Shown here in pieces: positions 7,227 through 16,156 of a stretch of 24,411 nt of DNA (position 1 is the stretch's first letter; every line of letters starts with the position of its first letter). A program made the position numbers and the translations under genes. Origin of the DNA: Clostridia bacterium (GTDB lineage Bacteria > Bacillota > Clostridia > Oscillospirales > UBA644); contig WHHJ01000029.1 in NCBI GenBank assembly GCA_014872655.1, forward strand, positions 1 to 24,411. The letters are read 5' to 3'. The notes under the pieces are model-generated. The model searched no databases. It saw only the letters and a list, made by a program, of their open reading frames with translations, and had not been told where the DNA came from.

Positions 7227-8117
7227 ATGAAAACAACAACAATTTTTCAGGGAGCAGCAACGGCAATCATTACGCCTATCACACGGGACGGCGTAGATTT
7301 TGACGCGTTCGGCCGATTGATTGATTGGCAGATTGAAAGCGGCATTGATGCCCTTGTGGTTAGCGGAACAACCGGAGAAAGTTCTACCATGACCGATGAA
7401 GAACATCGGGATGTGATTGCTTATGCGGTAAAGCGTGTTGCAGGGAGAGTTCCTGTTATTGCGGGGACCGGCTCCAATGACACAGACTATGCGGTGGATT
7501 TGACCCGGTTTGCCTGTCAAGCAGGCGCAGACGCGGCACTGGTTGTGACCCCGTATTATAACAAGGCTACACAAAAAGGTTTAGTAAAAATGTATTCGAC
7601 GATTGCGGACGCCAGCAGTATCCCGCTGATTTTGTATAATGTACCGTCACGTACGGGCGTAAATATTGAGCCCGCAACCTTTGCCGAATTGGCGGATCAT
7701 CCGATGATCTCGGGAATCAAAGAGGCCGGCGGTAATATTTCAAAAGTGGTGCAGACTCGCGCATTGGTTGGGGATAAACTGGATTTATATTCGGGCAATG
7801 ACGATCAGGTTATTCCCTTGCTGGCAATGGGAGGCAAAGGAGTGATCTCTGTTTTATCCAATGTTTTGCCGGCTCAAACCAGCCAGATGTGTCATCTGTT
7901 CTTTGAAGGGAAAATTGAGCAGGCCGCACAGATGCAGTGTGATATGCTGCCGTTGATTAACGCGCTGTTTTGTGAAGTAAATCCGATTCCGGTCAAAGCG
8001 GCGATGGCGGCGATGGGATATTGTGAAGATTATTTGCGGCTTCCGTTGACGCCGATGGAAGACGCGCACCGGAAGGTTTTATATGACTGCATGCGGCAGC
8101 AAGGAATCCGGATATAA
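7227..8117 (+). CDS. dapA: 4-hydroxy-tetrahydrodipicolinate synthase
   Basis: DapA condenses pyruvate with aspartate semialdehyde, the first committed step towards diaminopimelate and lysine. The 296-residue TIM-barrel protein keeps the expected residues: Lys165 in SGIKEAGGN as the Schiff-base lysine, Thr48 in GTTGE and Tyr111 and Tyr137 as the proton-relay triad, and Arg142 for substrate binding. All are offset by +4 from the E. coli numbering. The open frame extends upstream into the riboswitch, but AGGAG just before the ATG at 7227 fixes the start. It is the first gene of the operon, and dapB follows after 14 bp. The riboswitch should repress it when lysine is abundant. Confidence 0.97.
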   Translation: MKTTTIFQGAATAIITPITRDGVDFDAFGRLIDWQIESGIDALVVSGTTGESSTMTDEEHRDVIAYAVKRVAGRVPVIAGTGSNDTDYAVDLTRFACQAGADAALVVTPYYNKATQKGLVKMYSTIADASSIPLILYNVPSRTGVNIEPATFAELADHPMISGIKEAGGNISKVVQTRALVGDKLDLYSGNDDQVIPLLAMGGKGVISVLSNVLPAQTSQMCHLFFEGKIEQAAQMQCDMLPLINALFCEVNPIPVKAAMAAMGYCEDYLRLPLTPMEDAHRKVLYDCMRQQGIRI

Positions 8118-8131
8118 AGGAAGGGTTAAAG

Positions 8132-8878
8132 ATGAAGATTATAGTCAACGGCTCTTGCGGCCGGATGGGCCGTGAAGTAGTGAAACTGATTGAAGCCGGG
8201 TATCGCGATTCTGTCATTGCGGCGGCAGTAGACATCAACAATTCTGCCAACGAGAAGTTCCCGATTTATGAGAATATTGAAGATTTTGACGGTGCGGCGG
8301 ACTGCATCGTAGATTTCTCTCATCATACAACGGCGCCCGCACTGCTGGCTTATGCAGTGCGGCGCAAATTGCCGATTGTTGTGGCAACAACCGGTCAAAC
8401 AGAACAGGAGCTTGCTGTCATTCGCGCTGCAGCGGAAAAAATTCCGGTGTTCTTTTCTGCCAATATGTCGGTTGGAATCGCACTACTGGTTCGGCTTGCA
8501 AAAACGGCAGCGAAAGCGTTCCCCGATGCAGATATTGAGATTGTAGAAAAGCATCATAATCGGAAGTTGGATGTTCCGAGCGGAACTGCGTTGATGCTGG
8601 CTGAAGGGGTTCGGCAAGTTCGTCCTGATTCGGAGTTTGTGATTGGACGGCACGAAAACGGCAAACGCGAGCCTGCGCAGGTGGGCATTCATTCTTTGCG
8701 TCTGGGGAATATCGTAGGCGAACATGAGGTTATTCTGGCGACGGATACACAGGTGATTACGCTTAAACATGAGGCGCAGAGCCGCAGTCTGTTTGCGGAG
8801 GGTGCTTTGGCCGCGGCGGAATTTTTGATTGCGCAGCCTGCCGGACTTTACAATATGAATGATATGATTCGAGACTAA
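8132..8878 (+). CDS. dapB: 4-hydroxy-tetrahydrodipicolinate reductase
   Basis: DapB reduces the DapA product with NAD(P)H to tetrahydrodipicolinate. The 248-residue protein begins with the dinucleotide-binding NGSCGRMGRE (6-15). It has ATTGQT at 85-90 and NMSVG at 111-115 in the active-site region, and the family signature HHNRKLDVPSGTA at 141-153, with the catalytic His pair and Lys. The length is slightly shorter than the enteric enzymes and typical for Clostridia. AAGGAAGGG precedes the ATG. It is the second gene of the lysine-riboswitch operon, between dapA and lysA (18 bp). Confidence 0.97.
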   Translation: MKIIVNGSCGRMGREVVKLIEAGYRDSVIAAAVDINNSANEKFPIYENIEDFDGAADCIVDFSHHTTAPALLAYAVRRKLPIVVATTGQTEQELAVIRAAAEKIPVFFSANMSVGIALLVRLAKTAAKAFPDADIEIVEKHHNRKLDVPSGTALMLAEGVRQVRPDSEFVIGRHENGKREPAQVGIHSLRLGNIVGEHEVILATDTQVITLKHEAQSRSLFAEGALAAAEFLIAQPAGLYNMNDMIRD

Positions 8879-8896
8879 AGAAAAAGAGGGAAACGT

Positions 8897-10192
8897 ATGA
8901 TTTGTGATAATCTGAGCATCAATCAGGGTGGACATTTGTGTTTTGCCGGCCGGGATACGACGGAACTTGCGGCAAAGTATGGCACGCCGTTATATCTGTT
9001 GGATGAGCAAAAAATCCGTGAACGTTGCCGTATTTATCTTGCGGCGATGAAAGAAGCCTTTGGCGGAGACTCTCACCCGCTGTTTGCTAGCAAAGCATTA
9101 TGTATGAAGCGCATTTATGAAATTATGCGGGAAGAAGGCATGGGGATTGATATTGTTTCTCCGGGAGAATTATATACGGCGGTAAAAGCCGGATATCCTA
9201 TGGCAGAAGCGTATTTTCACGGAAACAATAAAACCGATGAAGATATTGCGTTTGCGATGGATGCGGGTATGGGTTATTTTGTCTGTGATAATATAGAGGA
9301 ACTTAAAGCGATTGATGCGGAGGCAGCCAGACGCGGAATTCAGCAAAAAATATTGCTTCGGATTACTCCGGGTATCGACCCGCACACGTTGGCAAAAATC
9401 AGCACCGGAAAAGTAGATTCGAAGTTCGGAGCGGCGATTGAAACCGGGCAAGCGGATGAAATTACGGGGTTGGCTTTAAGCTTCCCGCAAATTGAACTAA
9501 TGGGCTTTCATTGTCATATCGGTTCACAGATCTTTGAATATGAGCCGTTTTGTGATGCGGCAACCATTATGTTGCGGTTTATTTCGCAGATGAATCAGAA
9601 ATACGGATATGTAGCCTAGGATTTGAATTTAGGCGTCGGCATGGGGGTTCGGTATGTAAAGGAACAGCCCCAAATTGATTACGCGGCTAATATTAAAGGA
9701 ATTGGCAAGATCATGGAAGAGTTGTGTGCACAGTTTGGTCTTTCCATGCCTAAAATTCTGATGGAACCGGGGCGGAGCATTGTAGCGGATGCCGGGTTGA
9801 CGTTGTATACGGTTGGAACATTAAAAGAAATTAAAGGGTTTAAAAGTTACGTTTCGATTGACGGCGGCATGACGGATAATCCCCGGTATGCATTATATGA
9901 GTCTCCTTATACGGTTCTGATGGCTAATCGCGCAAAGGATCCGGCAGATTTTGTTTGTACGGTTGCCGGCAGATGTTGTGAGAGCGGAGACTTAATTCAA
10001 GAGAACGTCTCGTTGCCTCGGCCGCATCGGGGAGACCTGTTGGCGGTGTTGACCACCGGGGCTTATAACTTTTCGATGGCCTCCAATTATAATCGTATTC
10101 CGAGACCGGCTATTGTGATGATTGACGGGGAGAAAGATTATCTGGCAGTCAGACGCGAAAGTTATGAAGACTTGATTCGCAATGATTTATAA
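8897..10192 (+). pseudogene. lysA: Diaminopimelate decarboxylase, interrupted by an in-frame TAG
   Basis: The enzyme would decarboxylate meso-diaminopimelate to lysine using pyridoxal phosphate. One continuous frame of 431 codons carries the whole family, broken only by TAG at 9617-9619 (codon 241). Before the stop lie FASKA with the PLP lysine Lys66 and HIGSQ at 207-211. After it lie EPGRS at 290-294, CESGD with catalytic Cys361 and GAYNFSMAS near 388-396. Immediately behind the stop, the PLP-phosphate loop, normally GGG(F/Y/L)G, reads GVGMG, with Val247 replacing a conserved glycine. No ribosome binding site supports a restart downstream. Both halves are catalytically incomplete alone. Alternatives are amber readthrough or a sequencing error, but the adjacent substitution favours real decay. 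Confidence 0.85.
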
Positions 10193-10225
10193 CAAGAGGA
10201 AGTCGGAAACGGAGAAGAAGATAAA

Positions 10226-11518
10226 ATGATACAGATAGACAAAGCCGAGCAAATTCTCTCGGAACAGAATGGACAGCGGATTTTGACCGAAATCTATGGA
10301 GCAGACGGCGTTGAGCGTGCGCAGGCACGTTATCGGACGATTATCCAGGGATATCGAAAGACCTTTCGAACCACACAGGTTTCTTTCTTTTCTTCCCCCG
10401 GACGTACGGAGATCGGCGGAAATCATACCGATCACAATCACGGAAAAGTTTTGGCGGGCAGTATCAATTTGGATTGTATCGGTGTGGCCGGAAAAAACGG
10501 AACAAATCTGATTCATATTCATGATATTACCTACAACGAAAATTTGAATATTGATGTAAATGATCTTGAAAAATCCGCTGCAGATCGTGGCTCTGTGGGA
10601 TTGATGAAAGGCATTTTGACGGCGTTCCGGAAGTTCGGCTGGCAAATCGGCGGGTTTGATGCCTGTATTTGCAGCAATGTGATTCGTGCCGCAGGCGTCA
10701 GTTCCTCAGCCTCGTTTGAAATGTTGATTTGCGCTATTTTAAATGCGTTTTTCAATGATGGTAAAGTGGATTTGGTAACGTATGCGCGAGCTGGCCAGTA
10801 TGCAGAAAATGTATATTGGGAAAAAGCATCCGGGTTATTAGATCAGATGGCGTGCGCGGTGGGCGGCATGATCGCGATTGATTTTAAGAACCCTGCGGAA
10901 CCTCAAGTCGAAAAGATTGATTTTGATTTTGGCGCGCAGGATTATCATCTGATCATTGTCAATACGGGCAAAAGCCATGCGGATTTGAATGAGGATTATT
11001 CTTCGATTCCCAAAGAGATGAAAAGTGTTGCCGGATTTTTCGGTAAAGAAGTATGCCGGGAGATTTCTTGTGATGATGTTTTGCGTAACTTGTCTGCCGT
11101 CCGTGCAAAGTGCGGAGACCGAGCCGTGATGCGGGCATTGCACTTCTTTGCAGAAAACGATCGGGTAGACGCACAGGTTGAAGCGCTGAAAAATAATGAT
11201 TTTAATCGGTTCTTATCGCTGATTACGGCTTCCGGGAATTCCTCGTGGAAATATTTGCAGAACTGTTATTCGGCCCATAACGTTTCCGAGCAGGGAATTT
11301 GTGTGGCGCTTGCTGCAACGGAGGCGTTTTTGGCAGAAAAGAATGTAGGGGCCTGCCGGGTACACGGCGGCGGATTTGCCGGGGTCATTGCGGTATTTGT
11401 TCCGAAGTGTTTTTCGGAAGAGTATATGTCGTATATTGACGGGCTTTTGGGCGAAGGCAGCTCTTATAAAATGAGTATCCGGAATCACGGCGCAATAGAT
11501 TGGGGTCGTTTGCTGTAA
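10226..11518 (+). CDS. Galactokinase-family GHMP sugar kinase
   Basis: The 430-residue protein has all three GHMP kinase motifs in galactokinase form: GRTEIGGNHTDHNHG (59-73), the sugar-binding signature region; the ATP-binding GVSSSAS (157-163); and RVHGGGFAG (378-386). A catalytic-base aspartate, Asp206 in LLDQ, is also present. The family phosphorylates C1 of galactose or related sugars. Motif 1 departs from the classical EHTDYN form, so a related sugar (for example a galacturonate or arabinose) is possible. The gene is 33 bp after the broken lysA and 37 bp before the symporter, within the lysine operon, where a sugar kinase is out of place. No other galactose genes are in the window. Confidence 0.82.
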   Translation: MIQIDKAEQILSEQNGQRILTEIYGADGVERAQARYRTIIQGYRKTFRTTQVSFFSSPGRTEIGGNHTDHNHGKVLAGSINLDCIGVAGKNGTNLIHIHDITYNENLNIDVNDLEKSAADRGSVGLMKGILTAFRKFGWQIGGFDACICSNVIRAAGVSSSASFEMLICAILNAFFNDGKVDLVTYARAGQYAENVYWEKASGLLDQMACAVGGMIAIDFKNPAEPQVEKIDFDFGAQDYHLIIVNTGKSHADLNEDYSSIPKEMKSVAGFFGKEVCREISCDDVLRNLSAVRAKCGDRAVMRALHFFAENDRVDAQVEALKNNDFNRFLSLITASGNSSWKYLQNCYSAHNVSEQGICVALAATEAFLAEKNVGACRVHGGGFAGVIAVFVPKCFSEEYMSYIDGLLGEGSSYKMSIRNHGAIDWGRLL

Positions 11519-11555
11519 AACAGACGGATGGCCGGAAAGGGTTAGGGCAATCAAA

Positions 11556-12878
11556 ATGGATCAAGGGCATCGCAACGGCGGATTTCGAACCAATATTGGG
11601 TTTGTGCTTGCCTGTGTGGGATCGGCAGTCGGTATGGGCAATATCTGGATGTTTCCGTATCGTGTCGGACAATATGGCGGAGCTGCATTTCTGATTCCGT
11701 ATTTTATTTTTGTAGCCATTTTTGGTTTGGTCGGATTGTCGGCGGAGTTTGCGATCGGCCGGCGAGCCGGAACCGGAACGCTGGGGGCTTATCAATATTG
11801 TTGGCAGAGCCGAAATAAAGGGCGGGTCGGTACCGTTTTGGGGTGGATTCCGCTGTTGGGGTCTTTAGGCATTGCGATTGGCTATTCAGTGATTGTAGGC
11901 TGGGTAATTCGTTCGTTTGCGGACAGTTTGTCCGGAGAATTGCTGACGGCAGATGCGACCGAGCATTTTGCACTTTTATCGGCAGATTTCAGCAGTGTGC
12001 CATGGCATTTGATTGCGGTTGCTGCGGCCGTTCTGTTGTTGATGTTTGGTGCGACGCGCGGCATTGAAAAGGTCAATAAAATTTTGATGCCGGTATTTTT
12101 TATTTTGTTCGCACTGATTGCCATCCGGGTTGCCTTTTTGCCGAATGCGATAGAGGGGTACCAGTTTTTATTTGTTCCCCGGTGGGAGTTTTTGTGGAAG
12201 CCTGAAACATGGATTATGGCGATGGGACAAGCGTTTTTCTCCCTGTCTATTACGGGGTCCGGGATGATTGTGTACGGAACGTATCTCAAAAAAGATGCCG
12301 ATATTCCGCGCGCTTCGGTACGGACGGCGGTTTTTGATACGATTGCCGGGATGTTGTCGGCTCTGGTTATTATGCCGGCGGTATTTTCGTTTGGCATTGA
12401 GCCCAGTTCCGGGCCGCCGCTGATTTTTATCACTTTACCTAATATTTTTCGGCAGATTCCCTTTGGCAATGTTTTTGCGGCATTGTTCTTTGTTTCGGTT
12501 ATTTTCGCGGGTGTGACCAGTTTGATCAATATGTTTGAGGCCGTCAGCGAATCGCTGCAAGTGAAGTTTGAACTTCCGCGTAAAGCTGCGGTACTGTTGT
12601 GCGGAGTGGTTGCGTTTGCGGCAGGATTGTTTATCGAAGCAGAGCCGAAGCTCGGAACATGGATGGACTGGATCAGTATCTACATTGTTCCGTTTAGTGC
12701 CTTGTTGGGAGCTGTTTCAATTTATTATATCTTAGGATACAAAAAAATCAAACCCGAGTTAGATTGCGGTCGGAAAAAACCGTTGGGCCGGTGGTTTGGT
12801 ATTTTGGCGAAGTATATCTATGTTCCACTGGCTTTTATCGTTTTTGTATTAGGAATTGTATACGGTGGAATCGGATAA
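11556..12878 (+). CDS. NSS-family Na+-dependent (amino acid) symporter
   Basis: This 440-residue membrane protein belongs to the neurotransmitter:sodium symporter family (LeuT/MhsT type). The first span has the unwound signature GSAVGMGNIWMFPYRVGQYG followed by GGAAFLIPY, which carries the family's sodium-binding and substrate-binding positions. A second landmark, SLSITGSGMIVYGTYL (around 228-243), matches the discontinuous sixth span. Eleven or twelve spans can be counted, as in bacterial members. Characterised bacterial relatives carry neutral, aromatic or hydrophobic amino acids; the substrate here is unknown. Its place at the end of a lysine-riboswitch operon suggests lysine or a related amino acid, as inference only. 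A terminator follows. Confidence 0.9.
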   Translation: MDQGHRNGGFRTNIGFVLACVGSAVGMGNIWMFPYRVGQYGGAAFLIPYFIFVAIFGLVGLSAEFAIGRRAGTGTLGAYQYCWQSRNKGRVGTVLGWIPLLGSLGIAIGYSVIVGWVIRSFADSLSGELLTADATEHFALLSADFSSVPWHLIAVAAAVLLLMFGATRGIEKVNKILMPVFFILFALIAIRVAFLPNAIEGYQFLFVPRWEFLWKPETWIMAMGQAFFSLSITGSGMIVYGTYLKKDADIPRASVRTAVFDTIAGMLSALVIMPAVFSFGIEPSSGPPLIFITLPNIFRQIPFGNVFAALFFVSVIFAGVTSLINMFEAVSESLQVKFELPRKAAVLLCGVVAFAAGLFIEAEPKLGTWMDWISIYIVPFSALLGAVSIYYILGYKKIKPELDCGRKKPLGRWFGILAKYIYVPLAFIVFVLGIVYGGIG

Positions 12879-12929
12879 GATGTTGTGAATTGTTCTTTGA
12901 GAGCATTATTTTAAAAAATATACAGGGAA

Positions 12930-12969
12930 CGTTGGGTTGCTTTTCATATAAAAGCGCCCAACGTTTTTT
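12930..12969 (+). terminator. Intrinsic terminator of the lysine operon
   Basis: CGTTGGG (12930-12936) pairs with CCCAACG (12957-12963) and GCTTTT (12939-12944) with AAAAGC (12950-12955), separated by a small internal loop and followed by six T. It ends the dapA-to-symporter operon. The remaining 150 bp before the germination gene holds no confident promoter or gene. Confidence 0.92.
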
Positions 12970-13121
12970 ACGGACATGAAATGATTTTTATATCATCCGG
13001 TAATAAGTTGGCATTATTTATGCTGGAAATCAGATAACAGCAAAGATGCTTTTTGTGGCTGCTGTTGAATCAAATGAATAAATTCCTCTTTATTGGAAAA
13101 AACAGATAAGGGGGAATGAAT

Positions 13122-14525
13122 ATGGTTTTGGATGTTTCTATTGCAAAGAATATTACCACATTAAAGACGATTTTAAATACAGAACATAATTTTGATATTG
13201 TTTTTCGTGATTTTCAGATTGCGGGCAGGCGGGCTTGCCTGTTTTTTATAGACGGATATGTCAAAGATGAATCCATCACTAAATTATATCAGGGCTTTTT
13301 GCGTATTGGACAGACGGGACTAACCAGCATGAAGCAGTTTTGCGAGATTTGTGTTCCGTTTTGTGACGTTTCAGTAGGAACGGATGTAGATCGTGCCGTA
13401 ACCTCTGTTTTATCGGGTCGCGTTATTTTACTGATTGACGGATTAGATCAGGCTGCTGAAGTGGACATGCGGTCTTATCCGCAGCGGATGACCGGAGAGC
13501 CGGATAAAGAGAAAGTGATGCGCGGGTCTAAGGACGGATTTGTGGAGACGCTCGTGTTGAATTGTGCTTTGATCCGTCGTCGAATTCGTTGTCCAGATCT
13601 TTGTATCGAATATATGCAGATGGGAAAAACCTCCAAAACAGATATCGGAATCTGTTATATGAACGGGCGTGTCGATAAGAAGCTGTTGCGTAGAATAAAA
13701 AACCGAATGCAGACGGCAAAAAACACCGATGCATTGACCATGAATCAACAATCTTTAGCTGATTTGTTAGTGGGACGCTCCTGGATCAATCCGTTTCCCA
13801 AATTCCGATACACCGAGCGCGTAGATACGGCCTGTGCGCAGATTTTGGAAGGGGATATCATTATTTTGATTGACAATGCTCCTTCCGCAATGATGCTGCC
13901 GGTTTCTTTTTTTGACGGTATGGAAGAGGCCAACGATTTTTATTTTCCTCCGATTACCGGATCGTATATGAAACTGGTTCGATATGTGATGGTCATATTG
14001 ATTGCATTTGGGACGCCCTTATGGCTTTTATTTTTACAGAATCCGCAAATCGTACCCGAAAGTTTAAAGTTTATCTTAATCGATACCTCGGCAAACGTTC
14101 CGATCGTTGTTCAATTGTTAATTATAGAAGTGTTGGTCGACGGGTTAAAGTTAGCATCTTTAAATACTCCGACGATGATGACAACCACAATGGGCCTGAT
14201 CGGCGGTATTGTTGTAGGGGATTTTGCCGTAGGGACAGGATGGGTTTGCGGAGAAGTTCTTTTATATTCTGCCGTCATTGCAACCGCGACGTTCAGTTTG
14301 CCCAGCTATGAAATCAGTTATGCTGTTAAGTTTTTAAGAATGGTGATGCTGATTACTACGGCGTTGTTTAACGTATGGGGGTTTGTCGGCGGTGTTGTTT
14401 TCAGTATTTTATGTTTGGCTTTGAATAAGACGACAGCCGGATTTACCTATTTGTTCCCCCTGGTTCCATTCAATGGCAGAAAACTTTTGGAAAAGTTTTT
14501 TCGGATCAAACAGGGAAATCGATAA
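13122..14525 (+). CDS. GerA-family spore germination protein (GerAA/SpoVAF type)
   Basis: Members of this family sit in the inner spore membrane as the A subunit of nutrient germinant receptors, or as SpoVAF-like partners of the dipicolinate channel. The 467-residue protein has the hallmark soluble N-terminal domain with RSYPQR (117-122), EPDKEKVMRGSKDGF (126-140) and RRRIR (152-156). Several membrane spans follow from about residue 285 to 432. I chose the ATG at 13122 because AAGGGGGA lies six bases upstream; the ATG at 13116 would have no spacing. No B or C receptor subunit gene is adjacent, so it stands alone between two terminators. Expression in the forespore is expected from the family, but no clear sigma-G site was found. 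Confidence 0.9.
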   Translation: MVLDVSIAKNITTLKTILNTEHNFDIVFRDFQIAGRRACLFFIDGYVKDESITKLYQGFLRIGQTGLTSMKQFCEICVPFCDVSVGTDVDRAVTSVLSGRVILLIDGLDQAAEVDMRSYPQRMTGEPDKEKVMRGSKDGFVETLVLNCALIRRRIRCPDLCIEYMQMGKTSKTDIGICYMNGRVDKKLLRRIKNRMQTAKNTDALTMNQQSLADLLVGRSWINPFPKFRYTERVDTACAQILEGDIIILIDNAPSAMMLPVSFFDGMEEANDFYFPPITGSYMKLVRYVMVILIAFGTPLWLLFLQNPQIVPESLKFILIDTSANVPIVVQLLIIEVLVDGLKLASLNTPTMMTTTMGLIGGIVVGDFAVGTGWVCGEVLLYSAVIATATFSLPSYEISYAVKFLRMVMLITTALFNVWGFVGGVVFSILCLALNKTTAGFTYLFPLVPFNGRKLLEKFFRIKQGNR

Positions 14526-14555
14526 AAAGAGACGGAAAACCGTCTCTTTTTTTTT
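14524..14555 (+). terminator. Intrinsic terminator after the germination gene
   Basis: GAGACGG (14529-14535) pairs with CCGTCTC (14540-14546) around an AAAA loop, lengthened by five A-T pairs, and ends in a run of nine T. It begins directly at the stop codon. Confidence 0.95.
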
Positions 14556-14574
14556 GAAAAATTTAATAAAGGTA

Positions 14575-14603
14575 TTGTCAAGTATCTTCTTTTATGCTAC
14601 AAT
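14575..14603 (+). promoter_or_regulatory. Promoter of the beta-propeller protein gene
   Basis: TTGTCA at 14575-14580 and TACAAT at 14598-14603 have ideal 17-bp spacing, about 50 bp upstream of the start codon and just behind the previous terminator. Confidence 0.75.
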
Positions 14604-14653
14604 AACTCAAAGATAAAGGATTTGTTTGAAAATAGCAGAAGGGGATGGAATAT

Positions 14654-16141
14654 ATGAAAAAAACGGTCAATATCGGATCTCGCCGAGAATTGTTTGTAGA
14701 TGATGAGATGTTTTTGGACGTTGGTTCTGCTCGGTTTGTTGCACATCAACCGCAGCCGCGTGAAATTGCAGTAGGACGGGATACACTTGCCGACGATGCA
14801 TGGACTTCTTATTACAGTATCATTCATGACGGGACAAAGTATCTGCTTTACTATACAGCCCATGGCTGGGACGGAATGATGGAGGGCGAATGGCCCCATC
14901 AACATATCTGCCGCGCGGAAAGTACGGATGGCATTCATTGGGAAAAGCCGAATTACGGAATTTATGAATTCCGCGGCACGAAGGAAAATAATATTGTTTA
15001 TTTGTTAGAGGGCGATTTGCTGGACAATTTCGGCGTGATGTATGACACAAACCCCAATTGTCCGGAGAATGAACGGTACAAGGCCCTGGCAGAACGTGTG
15101 ATTGACAAAAAAGCCGTATTGAATGCGGTCGTTTCTGCGGACGGCATTCACTGGGAAGACCGGGGAACCGTTATTACAGACGGAACTTTTGATTCATTGA
15201 ATACTTGTTATTATGATCCGCAGGAAGACTTATATCATGCCTATACGCGGGGATGGGAGATTCATAATCCCAGCCGGTTTGTCGGCGAAAGTGACGAAAC
15301 GGATTTTAAACGGGAAGACGCGCAGAAGGCCCGCAGTATTACCGCCTTTACTTCAAAAGACTTTTATCATTGGTCCGAGGGGCAGCCTTTGGACTACGGG
15401 ACGGCGCATTCTTATCAGCTTTATACCAATAATATTGGTCCGTATTACCGTGCGCCGCATATGATTTTTGGGTTTCCGACACGGTATTTTGAACGGACTT
15501 TTAAGCGGATGTTCCGCGAGTTGCCCAAAGGCAAAAAGATGACATTCCCAGAGGGTGAACCGGTAGGACGCGGCGTCACGGCATTGACAGACGGTCTGTT
15601 TATGACTAGCCGGGACGGCATTCATTTTACAAGATATGATGACTGTCCGATTTTTCCGTCCGGAATTGAAGGGCAGGGTAACTGGATTTACGGAGACGGA
15701 TATGGGGCAAACGGTATGTATGAAACTCCGTCCGACCGTCCCGAAGAGCCCAATGTCATTTCTCTGCTGGTTCCGGATAATGCTTATGGCGCGATGCGCC
15801 GGTATGAGATGCGGTTAGACGGTTTTGTTTCCCTGCATGCGGGGTGTGATGAAACGGTGATTGTTTCGCATCCGTTTATCTTTGACGGAAACCGGCTGGA
15901 GTTCAATTATAAAACAACCGTAGCCGGATACTTTTATGTAGAATTGTTAGACTTGCAGAAAAATCCATATCCAGGCTTTGAGATGAGTCAGTGTGATGAA
16001 ATGTTTGGAGACACGGTTGCGCGTGATATCTCCTGGAACGAAAATCATGATGTCGGATCGTTAAAGGGCAAACCGGTCATTTTGCGTATTAAAATGAAAG
16101 AATGCGACTTGTATTCGTTCCGGTTTTATTCTGCACAATAA
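14654..16141 (+). CDS. Glycosidase-like beta-propeller protein
   Basis: The 495-residue protein looks like a five-bladed propeller of the GH43/GH32-like superfamily. A repeated Ser-x-Asp-Gly-x-His-Trp/Phe motif marks the blades: DGIHW at 92-96 and 163-167, KDFYHW at 235-240 and DGIHF at 321-325. The opening RRELFVDDEMF is typical of uncharacterised glycosidase-like proteins that act on glycans. A C-terminal beta domain (about 380-495) may be a sandwich module. No signal peptide is evident, so it is probably cytoplasmic. I chose the ATG at 14654 because GAAGGGG lies nine bases upstream; the ATG at 14645 abuts that site. It is a single-gene unit with promoter and terminator. Substrate and catalytic residues cannot be assigned. 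Confidence 0.75.
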   Translation: MKKTVNIGSRRELFVDDEMFLDVGSARFVAHQPQPREIAVGRDTLADDAWTSYYSIIHDGTKYLLYYTAHGWDGMMEGEWPHQHICRAESTDGIHWEKPNYGIYEFRGTKENNIVYLLEGDLLDNFGVMYDTNPNCPENERYKALAERVIDKKAVLNAVVSADGIHWEDRGTVITDGTFDSLNTCYYDPQEDLYHAYTRGWEIHNPSRFVGESDETDFKREDAQKARSITAFTSKDFYHWSEGQPLDYGTAHSYQLYTNNIGPYYRAPHMIFGFPTRYFERTFKRMFRELPKGKKMTFPEGEPVGRGVTALTDGLFMTSRDGIHFTRYDDCPIFPSGIEGQGNWIYGDGYGANGMYETPSDRPEEPNVISLLVPDNAYGAMRRYEMRLDGFVSLHAGCDETVIVSHPFIFDGNRLEFNYKTTVAGYFYVELLDLQKNPYPGFEMSQCDEMFGDTVARDISWNENHDVGSLKGKPVILRIKMKECDLYSFRFYSAQ

Positions 16142-16156
16142 GTATGAAATAAGTAT

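Noticed and set aside
9623..10192. Second half of lysA as an independent gene starting at TTG
   Set aside because: No ribosome binding site; the fragment lacks the PLP lysine and is the direct continuation of the interrupted frame.
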